Shown: positions 44,854 through 51,892 of the stretch, piece by piece
Layout: each line of letters starts with the position of its first letter
How positions within the stretch are numbered: position 1 is the stretch's first letter
Program-made: the position numbers and the translations under genes
Assembly (NCBI RefSeq): GCF_004340785.1
Contig: NZ_SLXS01000010.1
Coordinates: forward strand, 46,081 to 110,080
Source: Tumebacillus sp. BK434
Lineage (GTDB): Bacteria > Bacillota > Bacilli > Tumebacillales > Tumebacillaceae
DNA: 64,000 nt
Reading direction: 5' to 3'
The notes under the pieces: generated by a model
Databases searched by the model: none
What the model saw: only the letters and a program-made list of their open reading frames with translations
What the model was told of the DNA's origin: nothing

Positions 44854-45081
44854 ATGAAGCAATTGGTCGAAACGATCGCCAAGGCACTTGTGGATCACCC
44901 GGAGGAAGTGCGGGTCAATGAGATTGTGAGCGAGAAGGCCATCGTGTTTGAATTATCGGTAGCGCCCTCAGATATGGGGAAAATTATCGGCAAACAAGGA
45001 CGGGTTGCAAAGTCGCTCCGCACGGTTGTGTCGGCTGCAGCTTTGCAAGAGCAGAAACGTGTCACGATCGAAATTGTGTAA
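44854..45081 (+). CDS. khpA: KH-domain RNA-binding protein KhpA
   Basis: A 75-aa single KH-domain protein with the nucleic-acid loop GKIIGKQGRVAK (GxxG). KhpA pairs with KhpB (EloR) and influences cell elongation and RNA metabolism in Firmicutes. GGGAGG precedes ATG 44854. The conserved position between rpsP and ylqD/rimM supports the call. A terminator follows directly. Confidence 0.93.
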   Translation: MKQLVETIAKALVDHPEEVRVNEIVSEKAIVFELSVAPSDMGKIIGKQGRVAKSLRTVVSAAALQEQKRVTIEIV

Positions 45082-45084
45082 ACA

Positions 45085-45119
45085 AAAGGCTGGGAGGCTC
45101 ATGACTCCCAGCCTTTTTG
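45085..45119 (+). terminator. intrinsic terminator after khpA
   Basis: AGGCTGGGAG-...-CTCCCAGCCT with TTTTT; eight-base loop. Confidence 0.92.
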
Positions 45120-45128
45120 TGGTATAAT
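45120..45128 (+). promoter_or_regulatory. extended -10 promoter element of ylqD
   Basis: TGGTATAAT, an extended -10 (TGn plus TATAAT), directly after the khpA terminator; no -35 consensus is visible. Confidence 0.7.
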
Positions 45129-45159
45129 ACCTGTAAATCACAAAGGAGTGTGAATTAAC

Positions 45160-45579
45160 GTGTTAAACCTCAGAGTCCCGGTACAAGTGAAAATTATCCT
45201 GACTGAAGATACAAAAGCACAAATCACAGGCGAGATCAATCAAGCGATCCAAGGCATCCAGCGCGAACTGGATCAGATCGATTTCCAATCCCGCAAAGCG
45301 CTGCAAGACGCCGAGAAAAACGGCCCGCAAGCGGTGAACGCGGTACAAGCCCGCATCAACCAGGAAGTGGGCATGCGCATGGAGCGCCGTGAGCAGATGA
45401 TGCAGCAGCTGGTGCAGATCCAGCAAAGCCCGATCGGCTCCGAGATCCCGGGCGGCCAGATCGATACCAACGTTGAAGTCCGCGTCGGCGATGTTTGGGA
45501 AGATGTGATCCACGGCACCGAGATCGTGTTGCGCGACGGCATGGTCGTGGAAATTCGTCGAGCAGGTGATCACGCTTGA
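45160..45579 (+). CDS. YlqD family protein
   Basis: A 139-aa protein. The N-terminal half is a long helix (about 15-90, QAIQGIQRELDQIDFQSRKA; MRMERREQMMQQLVQIQ) and the C-terminal half a beta domain (VEVRVGDVWEDVIHGTEIVL). This matches YlqD of Bacilli, always between khpA and rimM; its function is not known. GTG 45160 after AAAGGAG. It overlaps rimM by 4 bases. Confidence 0.88.
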   Translation: MLNLRVPVQVKIILTEDTKAQITGEINQAIQGIQRELDQIDFQSRKALQDAEKNGPQAVNAVQARINQEVGMRMERREQMMQQLVQIQQSPIGSEIPGGQIDTNVEVRVGDVWEDVIHGTEIVLRDGMVVEIRRAGDHA

Positions 45580-46106
45580 GTCAACAACAGAACATGATCC
45601 TCGTGGGACATCTGGTGAATACGCAAGGAGTGCGAGGGGAAGTTCGGGTGATCTCGCGTACCGACTTCGAAGATCAGCGCTTCAAGAAAGGAGCCCGGCT
45701 GTTTCTGGTGCATCCGAATCAGAGCAAGCTGGTGGAACTGACCATTGCGTCTGTTCGCAAGCACAAACAGTTCATTCTGCTGACCTTTGAAGGGCATCAA
45801 AACATCAACGATGTAGAAAAGTACAAAGGCGGCGAGCTGAAAGTCTACGAATCGGAACTGATCGAGCTCCCGGAAAATACATACTACATCTATCAGTTGG
45901 TCGGCTGTGAAGTGGTGACAGACGAAGGTGTCTTGCTCGGCACGCTCAAAGATGTGCTGCAGCCGGGGGCGAACGACGTGTACGTGGTCAAGCCGCCGAA
46001 GGGCAAAGACATCCTGCTGCCTGCGATCCCCGATTGCGTGCTCGACGTGGATGTGGCAAACAAGAAGATCCTTGTGCACATCATGCCGGGCTTGCTTGAC
46101 GACTAA
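45576..46106 (+). CDS. rimM: ribosome maturation factor RimM
   Basis: A 176-aa two-domain protein that binds S19 and helps assemble the 30S head. The N-terminal domain has VGHLVNTQGVRGEVRVISRT, and the C-terminal PRC-barrel has YYIYQLVGCEVVTDEG and a family-typical PAIPDCVLDVD. TTG start at 45576 overlapping the ylqD stop, with GCAGGTGATC upstream. It is followed by trmD, the standard pair. Confidence 0.95.
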   Translation: MSQQQNMILVGHLVNTQGVRGEVRVISRTDFEDQRFKKGARLFLVHPNQSKLVELTIASVRKHKQFILLTFEGHQNINDVEKYKGGELKVYESELIELPENTYYIYQLVGCEVVTDEGVLLGTLKDVLQPGANDVYVVKPPKGKDILLPAIPDCVLDVDVANKKILVHIMPGLLDD

Positions 46107-46124
46107 CGCTGGAGGCGAATTCGA

Positions 46125-46865
46125 GTGCGAATAGACATCGTGACCATCTTCCCTGAGATGTTCCAAGGCGTGGTCGGCACCAGCATCATCGGCCGGGCCT
46201 GCGCGCAGGAGGCGGTGGAGATCAATCTCGTCGATTTTCGGGAGTATTCGGGCAACAAGCACCACACCGTCGATGACACGCCGTATGGCGGCGGCGGGGG
46301 GATGGTGCTGAAGCCGGAGCCGATCTTCGCGGCCGTGGAGTCCTTGCTGATGGAAGGCAAGCGTCCGCGGGTGATCCTGACCTGTCCGCAAGGGGAAGTC
46401 TACAGCCAGAGCAAAGCATTGGAACTCGCGCAGGAAGAACATTTGATCATCGTCAGCGGCCACTACGAAGGATATGACGAGCGCATTCGCGAGCATCTGA
46501 TCACCGACGAGATCTCGATCGGCGATTATGTGCTGACCGGCGGGGAACTGCCGGCGATGGTGATCGTCGATTCGATAGTCCGGCTCTTGCCTGGCGTTTT
46601 AGGCAATGATACATCTGCCGTTTTAGATTCCTTCCGCGAACCCTTGCTGGAGTACCCCCATTACACGCGGCCGGCCGATTTCCGCGGCTGGAAGGTGCCT
46701 GACATTCTGCTGTCCGGCCACCACGCCAACATCAGCGTCTGGCGGCGCAAGGAGTCGATCAGGCGCACCCTGCTCCGCCGGCCCGATCTGATGGCGCGTC
46801 TGTCGCTCAGCAAGCAGGATGAGAAGCTGCTGGCAGAAGTGAAGCGGGAAGAAGGCTTGGAATAA
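46125..46865 (+). CDS. trmD: tRNA (guanine-37 N1) methyltransferase TrmD
   Basis: A 246-aa SPOUT (trefoil-knot) enzyme making m1G37. Motifs: [23 protein letters not shown], the knot with [11 protein letters not shown] and [16 protein letters not shown]. The GTG start at 46125 follows GGAGGCG. In most Bacilli rplS follows directly; here a terminator closes the unit and rplS lies about 4 kb away. Confidence 0.97.
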   Translation: MRIDIVTIFPEMFQGVVGTSIIGRACAQEAVEINLVDFREYSGNKHHTVDDTPYGGGGGMVLKPEPIFAAVESLLMEGKRPRVILTCPQGEVYSQSKALELAQEEHLIIVSGHYEGYDERIREHLITDEISIGDYVLTGGELPAMVIVDSIVRLLPGVLGNDTSAVLDSFREPLLEYPHYTRPADFRGWKVPDILLSGHHANISVWRRKESIRRTLLRRPDLMARLSLSKQDEKLLAEVKREEGLE

Positions 46866-46868
46866 CGG

Positions 46869-46901
46869 CAACCCTGCTCCGGTGTGAGCAGGGTTGTTTT
46901 T
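46869..46901 (+). terminator. intrinsic terminator after trmD
   Basis: CAACCCTGCTC-CGGTGT-GAGCAGGGTTG with a T run. Confidence 0.93.
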
Positions 46902-46966
46902 GGAAGCAAGCGCAAGAGAGGGCAAAACGAATGCAAATATCGTCGCGTTTTACTTGATCATCCGCG

Positions 46967-46995
46967 TTGAAAGTTACGCGGGCAGGTGATAGGAT
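46967..46995 (+). promoter_or_regulatory. tRNA operon promoter P1
   Basis: TTGAAA (46967-46972), 17-base spacer, TAGGAT (46990-46995). It lies 70 bases upstream of P2; tandem promoters are common for stable-RNA operons. Confidence 0.6.
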
Positions 46996-47036
46996 TATAC
47001 CTGTCGCCGCCGTCGCGAGCGGCTATGAAAAAGTTG

Positions 47037-47065
47037 TTGACAGTATGTGTGAGCTGTGATATATT
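47037..47065 (+). promoter_or_regulatory. tRNA operon promoter P2
   Basis: TTGACA (47037-47042), spacer of 17, TATATT (47060-47065), 33 bases before tRNA-Gln. Confidence 0.9.
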
Positions 47066-47098
47066 GAATCTCGTCGCTGATGCGGCAAGCGTCAATCT

Positions 47099-47173
47099 TG
47101 GGGAATCGCCAAGCGGTAAGGCAACGGACTTTGACTCCGTCATGCGAAGGTTCGATCCCTTCTTCCCCAGCCA
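47099..47173 (+). tRNA. tRNA-Gln (TTG)
   Basis: The acceptor stem TGGGGAA/TTCCCCA, anticodon loop CTTTGAC with TTG at 47131-47133, and a GAAGG/CCTTC T-stem with TTCGATC loop all form. The CCA end is encoded. First gene of a ten-tRNA operon. Confidence 0.96.
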
Positions 47174-47176
47174 TCT

Positions 47177-47253
47177 GCCGAAGTGATGGAATTGGCATAC
47201 GTGCGCGACTCAAAATCGTGATTTTGTGGGTTCGAGTCCCACCTTCGGCACCA
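47177..47253 (+). tRNA. tRNA-Leu (CAA) with a five-base variable loop
   Basis: Acceptor GCCGAAG/CTTCGGC; D-arm with the Leu-like loop GAATTGGCATA; anticodon stem CGCGA/TCGTG with loop CTCAAAA (anticodon CAA); T-stem GTGGG/CCCAC. Only ATTTT separates the anticodon and T stems, whereas leucine tRNAs normally have a long variable arm. CCA encoded. Total 77 bases. Confidence 0.88.
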
Positions 47254-47270
47254 ACCACATCCTGTCCAGC

Positions 47271-47346
47271 GGGGGTATAGCTCAGTTGGTAGAGCACCTG
47301 CCTTGCAAGCAGGGGGTCAGCGGTTCGAATCCGCTTATCTCCACCA
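47271..47346 (+). tRNA. tRNA-Ala (TGC)
   Basis: Acceptor GGGGGTA/TATCTCC, anticodon arm CCTGC-CTTGCAA-GCAGG giving TGC, T-arm AGCGG-TTCGAAT-CCGCT, CCA encoded. Confidence 0.96.
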
Positions 47347-47350
47347 TTGT

Positions 47351-47426
47351 TCCTCGATAGCTCAGTTGGTAGAGCGCCCGACTGTTAATCGGATGGTCAC
47401 AGGTTCGAGTCCTGTTCGGGGAGCCA
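47351..47426 (+). tRNA. tRNA-Asn (GTT)
   Basis: Acceptor TCCTCGA/TCGGGGA, anticodon arm CCGA-CTGTTAA-TCGG giving GTT, T-arm ACAGG/CCTGT, discriminator G and CCA encoded. Confidence 0.96.
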
Positions 47427-47431
47427 TACAC

Positions 47432-47507
47432 GCCTTTTTAGCTCAGTAGGTAGAGCGCATCCATGGTAAGGATGAGGTCATCGGTTCGATTCCGGTAAAA
47501 GGCACCA
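47432..47507 (+). tRNA. tRNA-Thr (GGT)
   Basis: Acceptor GCCTTTT/AAAAGGC, anticodon arm CATCC-ATGGTAA-GGATG giving GGT, CCA encoded. Confidence 0.95.
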
Positions 47508-47513
47508 GTTCTT

Positions 47514-47590
47514 GGCCCGTTGGAGAAGCGGCTTAACTCACCGCCCTTTCAAGGCGGCATTCACGGGTTCGAATCCCGTACGGGTCACCA
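47514..47590 (+). tRNA. tRNA-Glu (TTC)
   Basis: Acceptor GGCCCGT/ACGGGTC, anticodon arm CCGCC-CTTTCAA-GGCGG giving TTC, T-arm ACGGG-TTCGAAT-CCCGT, CCA encoded. Confidence 0.95.
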
Positions 47591-47618
47591 TTTTGTTTAC
47601 AAACTCAATAGCACGTAT

Positions 47619-47694
<76 letters not shown>

Positions 47695-47703
47695 TTTAAG
47701 GAA

Positions 47704-47786
47704 GTTCAGCTAAGGGCGCGACGTCCTGTCGCAACGCTGAACGGAGGTAGCCCAGCTAAAAGCGCGACGTCCTGTCGCAACGCTGG
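47704..47786 (+). repeat. two tandem hairpin repeats in the tRNA-Phe/tRNA-Gly spacer
   Basis: Two 32-base copies (47708-47739 and 47754-47785) differ only at two adjacent bases (GG versus AA). Each is a hairpin: an outer stem (GTTCAGC/GCTGAAC in copy 1, CCAGC/GCTGG in copy 2) and an inner stem GCGAC-GTCCT-GTCGC. The outer stems differ but each keeps its pairing, as expected for a conserved RNA or DNA fold. Confidence 0.85.
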
Positions 47787-47806
47787 ACACGGTACATCCT
47801 GTACGT

Positions 47807-47881
47807 GCGGAAGTGGCTCAGGGGTAGAGCATCGCCTTGCCAAGGCGAGGGTCGCGGGTTCGAATCCCGTCTTCCGCTCCA
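47807..47881 (+). tRNA. tRNA-Gly (GCC)
   Basis: Acceptor GCGGAAG/CTTCCGC, anticodon arm TCGCC-TTGCCAA-GGCGA giving GCC, T-arm GCGGG/CCCGT-type, TCCA end encoded. Confidence 0.96.
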
Positions 47882-47888
47882 TTATGTT

Positions 47889-47962
47889 GGTGGCATAGCC
47901 AAGTGGTAAGGCATGGGACTGCAAATCCTTGACCCCCGGTTCAAATCCGGGTGCCACCTCCA
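47889..47962 (+). tRNA. tRNA-Cys (GCA)
   Basis: Acceptor GGTGGCA/TGCCACC, anticodon loop CTGCAAA giving GCA, T-arm CCCGG-TTCAAAT-CCGGG, CCA encoded. Confidence 0.95.
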
Positions 47963-47986
47963 ACTTTTCTTTCTCAAATTCCCCAT

Positions 47987-48072
47987 GCGAGTGTGGTGGA
48001 ATGGCAGACACAACAGACTTAAAATCTGTCGGGGGCAACCCCGTGCCGGTTCGAGTCCGGCTACTCGCACCA
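47987..48072 (+). tRNA. tRNA-Leu (TAA)
   Basis: Acceptor GCGAGTG/TACTCGC, anticodon arm CAGA-CTTAAAA-TCTG giving TAA, a long variable arm (CGGGGGCAACCCCGT), CCA encoded; 86 bases, a normal class II leucine tRNA, unlike tRNA-Leu(CAA) in the same operon. Confidence 0.96.
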
Positions 48073-48091
48073 ACGTACATAACAAACGACG

Positions 48092-48121
48092 AGCACCTCT
48101 CCTGTGGAGAGGTGCTTTTTT
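48092..48121 (+). terminator. terminator of the tRNA operon
   Basis: AGCACCTCTCC-TGT-GGAGAGGTGCT with a run of T. It may also serve the convergent ldt gene, whose stop is at 48127. Confidence 0.93.
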
Positions 48122-48126
48122 CGTCC

Positions 48127-48483
48127 TCACGGCACGATCTTCACTTGTGTCCCGACCGAGACTCGCCTCGCCAGATCTTCCACATCTTTGTTGTGCATGC
48201 GGATGCAGCCTTTTGATACATATTTCCCGATCGAGGACGGCCGATTGGTGCCGTGGATGCCGTAGCCTTTTTTGGACAACCCCATCCAATACGTGCCATA
48301 CACAGTGACCGGACCGCCGGGGCGCCGTCCTGGATTGGGCACTTTGCTGATGATCTTAAACGTTCCGCTCGGCGTCCGGGTCGCGATTTTGCCGACGCCA
48401 ACCGGGTAGCTTTTGATCACTTTGCCGTTTTCCAACAGGTCGAGTCTGCGTTTGCCAAGCGAGATGCGAATCGAAACGGCCAA
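48127..48483 (-). CDS. L,D-transpeptidase (YkuD domain)
   Basis: A 118-aa YkuD catalytic domain with no signal peptide or LysM. The active-site motif [19 protein letters not shown] spans the His and nucleophile Cys (SKGCIRM). L,D-transpeptidases form 3-3 cross-links or attach proteins to peptidoglycan. The start is TTG 48483, 9 bases after AAGGAGGG; the longer reading (from 48516) would start within that ribosome-binding region. The lack of an export signal suggests a mother-cell role in spore cortex or coat, as for small YkuD proteins of spore formers; this is inference. Confidence 0.85.
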   Translation of the reverse strand: MAVSIRISLGKRRLDLLENGKVIKSYPVGVGKIATRTPSGTFKIISKVPNPGRRPGGPVTVYGTYWMGLSKKGYGIHGTNRPSSIGKYVSKGCIRMHNKDVEDLARRVSVGTQVKIVP

Positions 48484-48527
48484 ACGCCATCCCTCCTTTT
48501 GCAACGTCCCTGTCAAGGTATGCGCGT

Positions 48528-48556
48528 TTGCCTAACCGGGGAACCTATGCTACACT
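48528..48556 (+). promoter_or_regulatory. promoter of nfo
   Basis: TTGCCT (48528-48533), 17-base spacer, TACACT (48551-48556), 55 bases before the nfo start. Confidence 0.65.
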
Positions 48557-48610
48557 CCTACTGTAAAAATGCCCATGATTTGGTGGGAGAGAGAGGACGG
48601 TTATCTTACG

Positions 48611-49426
48611 ATGAGACTAGGGGCAAACGTTTCCATTGCCAAAACCGGGCTGCTCAAAGCGGTCGAAGAGTCGATCAGCTACGAAGCGGACACCTTTATG
48701 ATCTATACCCGTTCCAACCGTGGCGGCAATGCGCGCCCGATTGAAAATTTTGGCCGTGAACAAGCCTACGAGATCATGAAAGCGCACAACCTCGCCGATC
48801 CGGTCGTACACGCTCCGTACCTGATCAACCTGGCTTCGAACAAGCCGGAGACGTGGGAATACGGCGTGGAGCTCTTGCGCGAAGACATCAGGCGCACCGA
48901 ATACCTCGGCATCAACTATATCGTCTTCCATCCGGGCTCCCATACCGGGGCTGGTGTGGAATACGGCGTCAAACGCATCGCGGAAGGCTTGGACGAGATC
49001 TTGACGGGCGAAGAAAAGCTGTTTGTCTGCCTCGAAGGCATGGCGGGCGACGGTTCGAAACTCGGCTCCAACTTTGAAGAGCTGGCGGAGATCATATCGC
49101 TTGTCAAACATAAGGACAAGCTCGGCGTCTGTCTCGATACCTGCCATCTGTATTCGTCCGGCTATGACATCGTCAATGACTTTGATGGCGTGATGCAGAA
49201 GTTTGATGACGTCGTCGGCCTCGACCGCCTGAAGGTGTGGCACATCAACGACAGCAAAACGCCGTTTGACTCGCGCAAAGACCGCCATGCCAACATTGGT
49301 GAAGGCTCGATCGGCGGCGACGCGATCAAGCGTATCGTGCATCACCAACTTGCCCAAGGCAAACCCTGCATCTTGGAAACGCCGGAAGGAAAATACAAAG
49401 AAGAAATCGCCTTTTTGCGCAGCTAG
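48611..49426 (+). CDS. nfo: endonuclease IV (AP endonuclease)
   Basis: A 271-aa three-metal TIM-barrel enzyme that cuts at abasic sites. Metal and family motifs: VVHAPYLINLAS, FHPGSHTGAG, CLEGMAGDGSKLGSNFEEL, CLDTCHLYSSGYD and WHINDSKTPFDSRKDRHANIG. ATG 48611 gives MRLGANVSIAK, aligned with the universal G-x-H/N-V-S start; the earlier ATG 48569 would add a charged leader. It has its own promoter and terminator. Confidence 0.95.
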   Translation: MRLGANVSIAKTGLLKAVEESISYEADTFMIYTRSNRGGNARPIENFGREQAYEIMKAHNLADPVVHAPYLINLASNKPETWEYGVELLREDIRRTEYLGINYIVFHPGSHTGAGVEYGVKRIAEGLDEILTGEEKLFVCLEGMAGDGSKLGSNFEELAEIISLVKHKDKLGVCLDTCHLYSSGYDIVNDFDGVMQKFDDVVGLDRLKVWHINDSKTPFDSRKDRHANIGEGSIGGDAIKRIVHHQLAQGKPCILETPEGKYKEEIAFLRS

Positions 49427-49442
49427 TCGGCAAAGGCTGACC

Positions 49443-49469
49443 GGACCCGTCTTGCTGACGGGTCCTTTT
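49443..49469 (+). terminator. terminator after nfo
   Basis: GGACCCGTC-TTGCT-GACGGGTCC followed by TTTT. Confidence 0.85.
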
Positions 49470-49565
49470 CCTTTGCTTCCACCTATTGCTTCGATTTGCC
49501 GATTGGCCCGCTCCAAACAATAGCTCCATGGGGTCGAATCCAGGTTGAAGTGAGGAGTGTTGACG

Positions 49566-50681
49566 ATGCGTGCAAAAAAGAAACTCAGTCTGATGCTTGC
49601 TGCTGCTTTTGCCCTGATGCCGCTGCCGGCGATGCTGGATGCTCAAGCCTCTCCGTCCCATGGCGGCCATACGCTGCAGGCAGTGCCGACGGCCGCCCAT
49701 GTACAGGTCAACCGCGCCGGCGTGGCGATCAACGGTGTGATGAAGTCGGCCATCGATCCGATCCGGGTCGGGGGCATGTATTATGTTCCGTTTAAAGAGA
49801 TCGCCCGCATCCTCGACTATGATGACGTCCGCTACAATTACAGCACGAAAACGTACACCGCCACCGACGGTTCGGCCACGGTGAAAGTGACGATCGGCAG
49901 CTCGAGCGCTTTGAAAGGCGACGAGCACGTGCATGTGGACCCGCCGAAGTTTATCAACGGCACCACCTATCTTTCGCTTGGCTCTGTCGGAGCGGTCTTC
50001 AACACCTACACGTGGTTCAAAGCGGAAAACGGCTCGATCCAGGTGCAATTGCCTGCCCGCCAATACAAAGTGCAGGCTGGCGATACCTTGTGGGAAGTCG
50101 CGCAGGCCCATCACACAACGATCGCTGCCGTGCGTGCTGCGAACAACCTGACCACCGACAGCTTGACGCCGGGCCAGATGCTCCGCGTCCCGCCGGAATA
50201 TCAAACCCGTGAGATGGAGCCGGTGCGCCAGTCCTCTCCGACGCCATCGCAGCAAAACACGGCAACTCCGGTGCAGTCTTCGGCCGCATCGGCCAAAGCG
50301 CAGGCGATCATCTCGACCGGCAAAAAGTACATGGGCCGCCCGTACAAGTTTGGGGCCAAGCCTTCCGAAGCGCCGGCACGGATGGACTGCTCGTCGTTCT
50401 TACAGTATATTTTTCAACAGAATGGCATCAGCTTGCCGCGCGACTCGCGCCAGCAGTCGGCGGTCGGCACCCGCGTGGCGAAGTCGGACTTGCAGCCGGG
50501 CGACCTCGTGTTCTTCAAATACCCGGAACGCTATTCGGACGGCCGCGTCGGCCATGTCGGGATGTACATCGGCAACGGTCAGATGCTGCACACCGTTCCG
50601 AAGACCGGCGTGACGATTTCGAAAATGACGTCCAGCTATTGGACGCGCAATTACCTGTACGGCAAACGCGTGATCAAATAG
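49566..50681 (+). CDS. secreted NlpC/P60 cell-wall endopeptidase with LysM and stalk domain
   Basis: A 371-aa exported hydrolase. A signal peptide (KKKLSLMLAAAFALMPLPAM, cleaved near DAQA) is followed by a copper-amine-oxidase N-terminal-like stalk domain (about 45-160), one LysM (about 165-209, YKVQAGDTLWEVAQAH), a Ser/Thr/Gln-rich linker, and an NlpC/P60 domain from about 240. The catalytic triad is Cys275 (MDCSSF), His330 (GHVGMYIG) and His342. It probably cuts stem peptides in peptidoglycan. GAGGAG precedes ATG 49566. Confidence 0.92.
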   Translation: MRAKKKLSLMLAAAFALMPLPAMLDAQASPSHGGHTLQAVPTAAHVQVNRAGVAINGVMKSAIDPIRVGGMYYVPFKEIARILDYDDVRYNYSTKTYTATDGSATVKVTIGSSSALKGDEHVHVDPPKFINGTTYLSLGSVGAVFNTYTWFKAENGSIQVQLPARQYKVQAGDTLWEVAQAHHTTIAAVRAANNLTTDSLTPGQMLRVPPEYQTREMEPVRQSSPTPSQQNTATPVQSSAASAKAQAIISTGKKYMGRPYKFGAKPSEAPARMDCSSFLQYIFQQNGISLPRDSRQQSAVGTRVAKSDLQPGDLVFFKYPERYSDGRVGHVGMYIGNGQMLHTVPKTGVTISKMTSSYWTRNYLYGKRVIK

Positions 50682-50714
50682 CGTAATCGCCTCGTAGATA
50701 TCAAGGGAAACTTC

Positions 50715-50744
50715 TTGTCATCCTCCCCTGTTCTGTGCTATACT
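50715..50744 (+). promoter_or_regulatory. promoter of rplS
   Basis: TTGTCA (50715-50720), 18-base spacer, TATACT (50739-50744), 84 bases before the start codon, leaving a leader of about 75 bases. Confidence 0.8.
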
Positions 50745-50758
50745 TTCTTTTGTTATCA

Positions 50759-50808
50759 AGGCGGTCCTCTTTCTGGTGCTCTTTTGACAGCCCATGTTAC
50801 GAACGCCT
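50759..50808 (+). promoter_or_regulatory. candidate L19 autoregulatory leader
   Basis: AGGCG (50759-50763) pairs with CGCCT (50804-50808), enclosing a loop just before AGGGAGGAGG and the rplS start. Firmicute rplS genes often carry a small L19 leader element here; the match is by position and shape only. Confidence 0.45.
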
Positions 50809-50827
50809 GTAGGGAGGAGGTCTACTC

Positions 50828-51175
50828 ATGAACCAAGAATTGCTCAAAGCAATCACTGCTGAACAGATCCGCCAGGACATTCCTCAATTCAAAGCGGGCG
50901 ACACCGTTCGTGTCCACGTTAAAGTAAAAGAGGGTAACCGCGAGCGTATCCAGGTCTTCGAAGGCGTTGTCATCAAGCGCCGTGGCGGCGGTATCAGCGA
51001 GACGTACACCGTTCGTAAGATGTCTTACGGCGTTGGCGTTGAGCGTACGTTCCCGCTCCACACTCCGAAGGTTGATAAGATCGAAGTGACTCGTCGTGGC
51101 CGCGTACGTCGCGCGAAGCTGTACTACCTGCGCAACCTCACCGGTAAAGCAGCTCGTATCCGCGAAATCCGCTAA
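50828..51175 (+). CDS. rplS: 50S ribosomal protein L19
   Basis: A 115-aa protein with [40 protein letters not shown] and the C-terminal [18 protein letters not shown]. It lies at the interface of the ribosomal subunits. It has its own promoter and terminator here because it is separated from rimM-trmD by the tRNA block. AGGGAGGAGG precedes the start. Confidence 0.98.
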   Translation: MNQELLKAITAEQIRQDIPQFKAGDTVRVHVKVKEGNRERIQVFEGVVIKRRGGGISETYTVRKMSYGVGVERTFPLHTPKVDKIEVTRRGRVRRAKLYYLRNLTGKAARIREIR

Positions 51176-51183
51176 CAAAGTAC

Positions 51184-51212
51184 AGGGACTTGTTGAAACG
51201 ACAAGTCCCTTC
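51184..51212 (+). terminator. terminator after rplS
   Basis: AGGGACTTGT-TGAAACG-ACAAGTCCCT followed by TCTTTG. Confidence 0.85.
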
Positions 51213-51278
51213 TTTGTCTTCTATCGTAGCTTTTGCCGTAGCTTTTTTGTATAAGTTGGTAAGCTGGGAGGCACAGTA

Positions 51279-51857
51279 ATGAGTGAATATAATCCTCAAA
51301 ACGAAACGAACCAAGACACTGCGGGTCAGGAAGAAAAGAAAAAAGGTTGGGGAAAAGAAGCTTGGGAATGGGGCAAGTCCCTGCTGGTGGCGTTTTTGCT
51401 GGCGCTTCTGATTCGTCAATTTGCTTTTGCGATCTTTATGGTGGACGGTCAATCGATGGTGCCGACATTGGAAGACAAAGAACGTCTTGTCGTCAACAAA
51501 ATGGTCTATTACTTACATAAACCGGAACATAACGACATTGTTGTTTTTAAATATCCGGCCGACCCATCGAAAGACTTCATTAAACGCGTCATCGGTGTGC
51601 CGGGCGATAAGATTGAGATTCGCGATTATAAAGTCTTCCGCAACGGGGAAGAGTTGACGGAGCAATACATTGCGGAACCGACCGCGACCAACAACGGCGT
51701 CTTTACGGTGCCGGAGGGCACGATTTTTGTCCTTGGTGACAACCGCAACTATTCGAAAGACAGCCGCGACCCGCAAGTCGGCTACGTGCCGTATGATGCG
51801 GTGATCGGGCGCGCCGAATTTGTCTGGTGGCCGTTTGACCAGTTCCGCGACATCTAG
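51279..51857 (+). CDS. lepB: type I signal peptidase
   Basis: A 192-aa SipS-type peptidase. A charged cytoplasmic N-terminus (1-33) is followed by one membrane helix (about 34-53) and the outer catalytic domain, with Ser59 in VDGQSMVPTL and the general base Lys102 in DFIKRVIGVPGDK. Box E is GDNRNYSKDSR. It has the short, single-span form of Gram-positives. GGGAGGC precedes ATG 51279. It is 36 bases upstream of rbgA, as in many Bacilli. Confidence 0.96.
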   Translation: MSEYNPQNETNQDTAGQEEKKKGWGKEAWEWGKSLLVAFLLALLIRQFAFAIFMVDGQSMVPTLEDKERLVVNKMVYYLHKPEHNDIVVFKYPADPSKDFIKRVIGVPGDKIEIRDYKVFRNGEELTEQYIAEPTATNNGVFTVPEGTIFVLGDNRNYSKDSRDPQVGYVPYDAVIGRAEFVWWPFDQFRDI

Positions 51858-51892
51858 GACGCCAAGACGAGCTTAAAGGAGCTAACGGAGAA

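Noticed and set aside
47704..47786. CRISPR array
   Set aside because: Only two units, each internally palindromic, with a 14-base gap and no cas genes; spacing is far too short.
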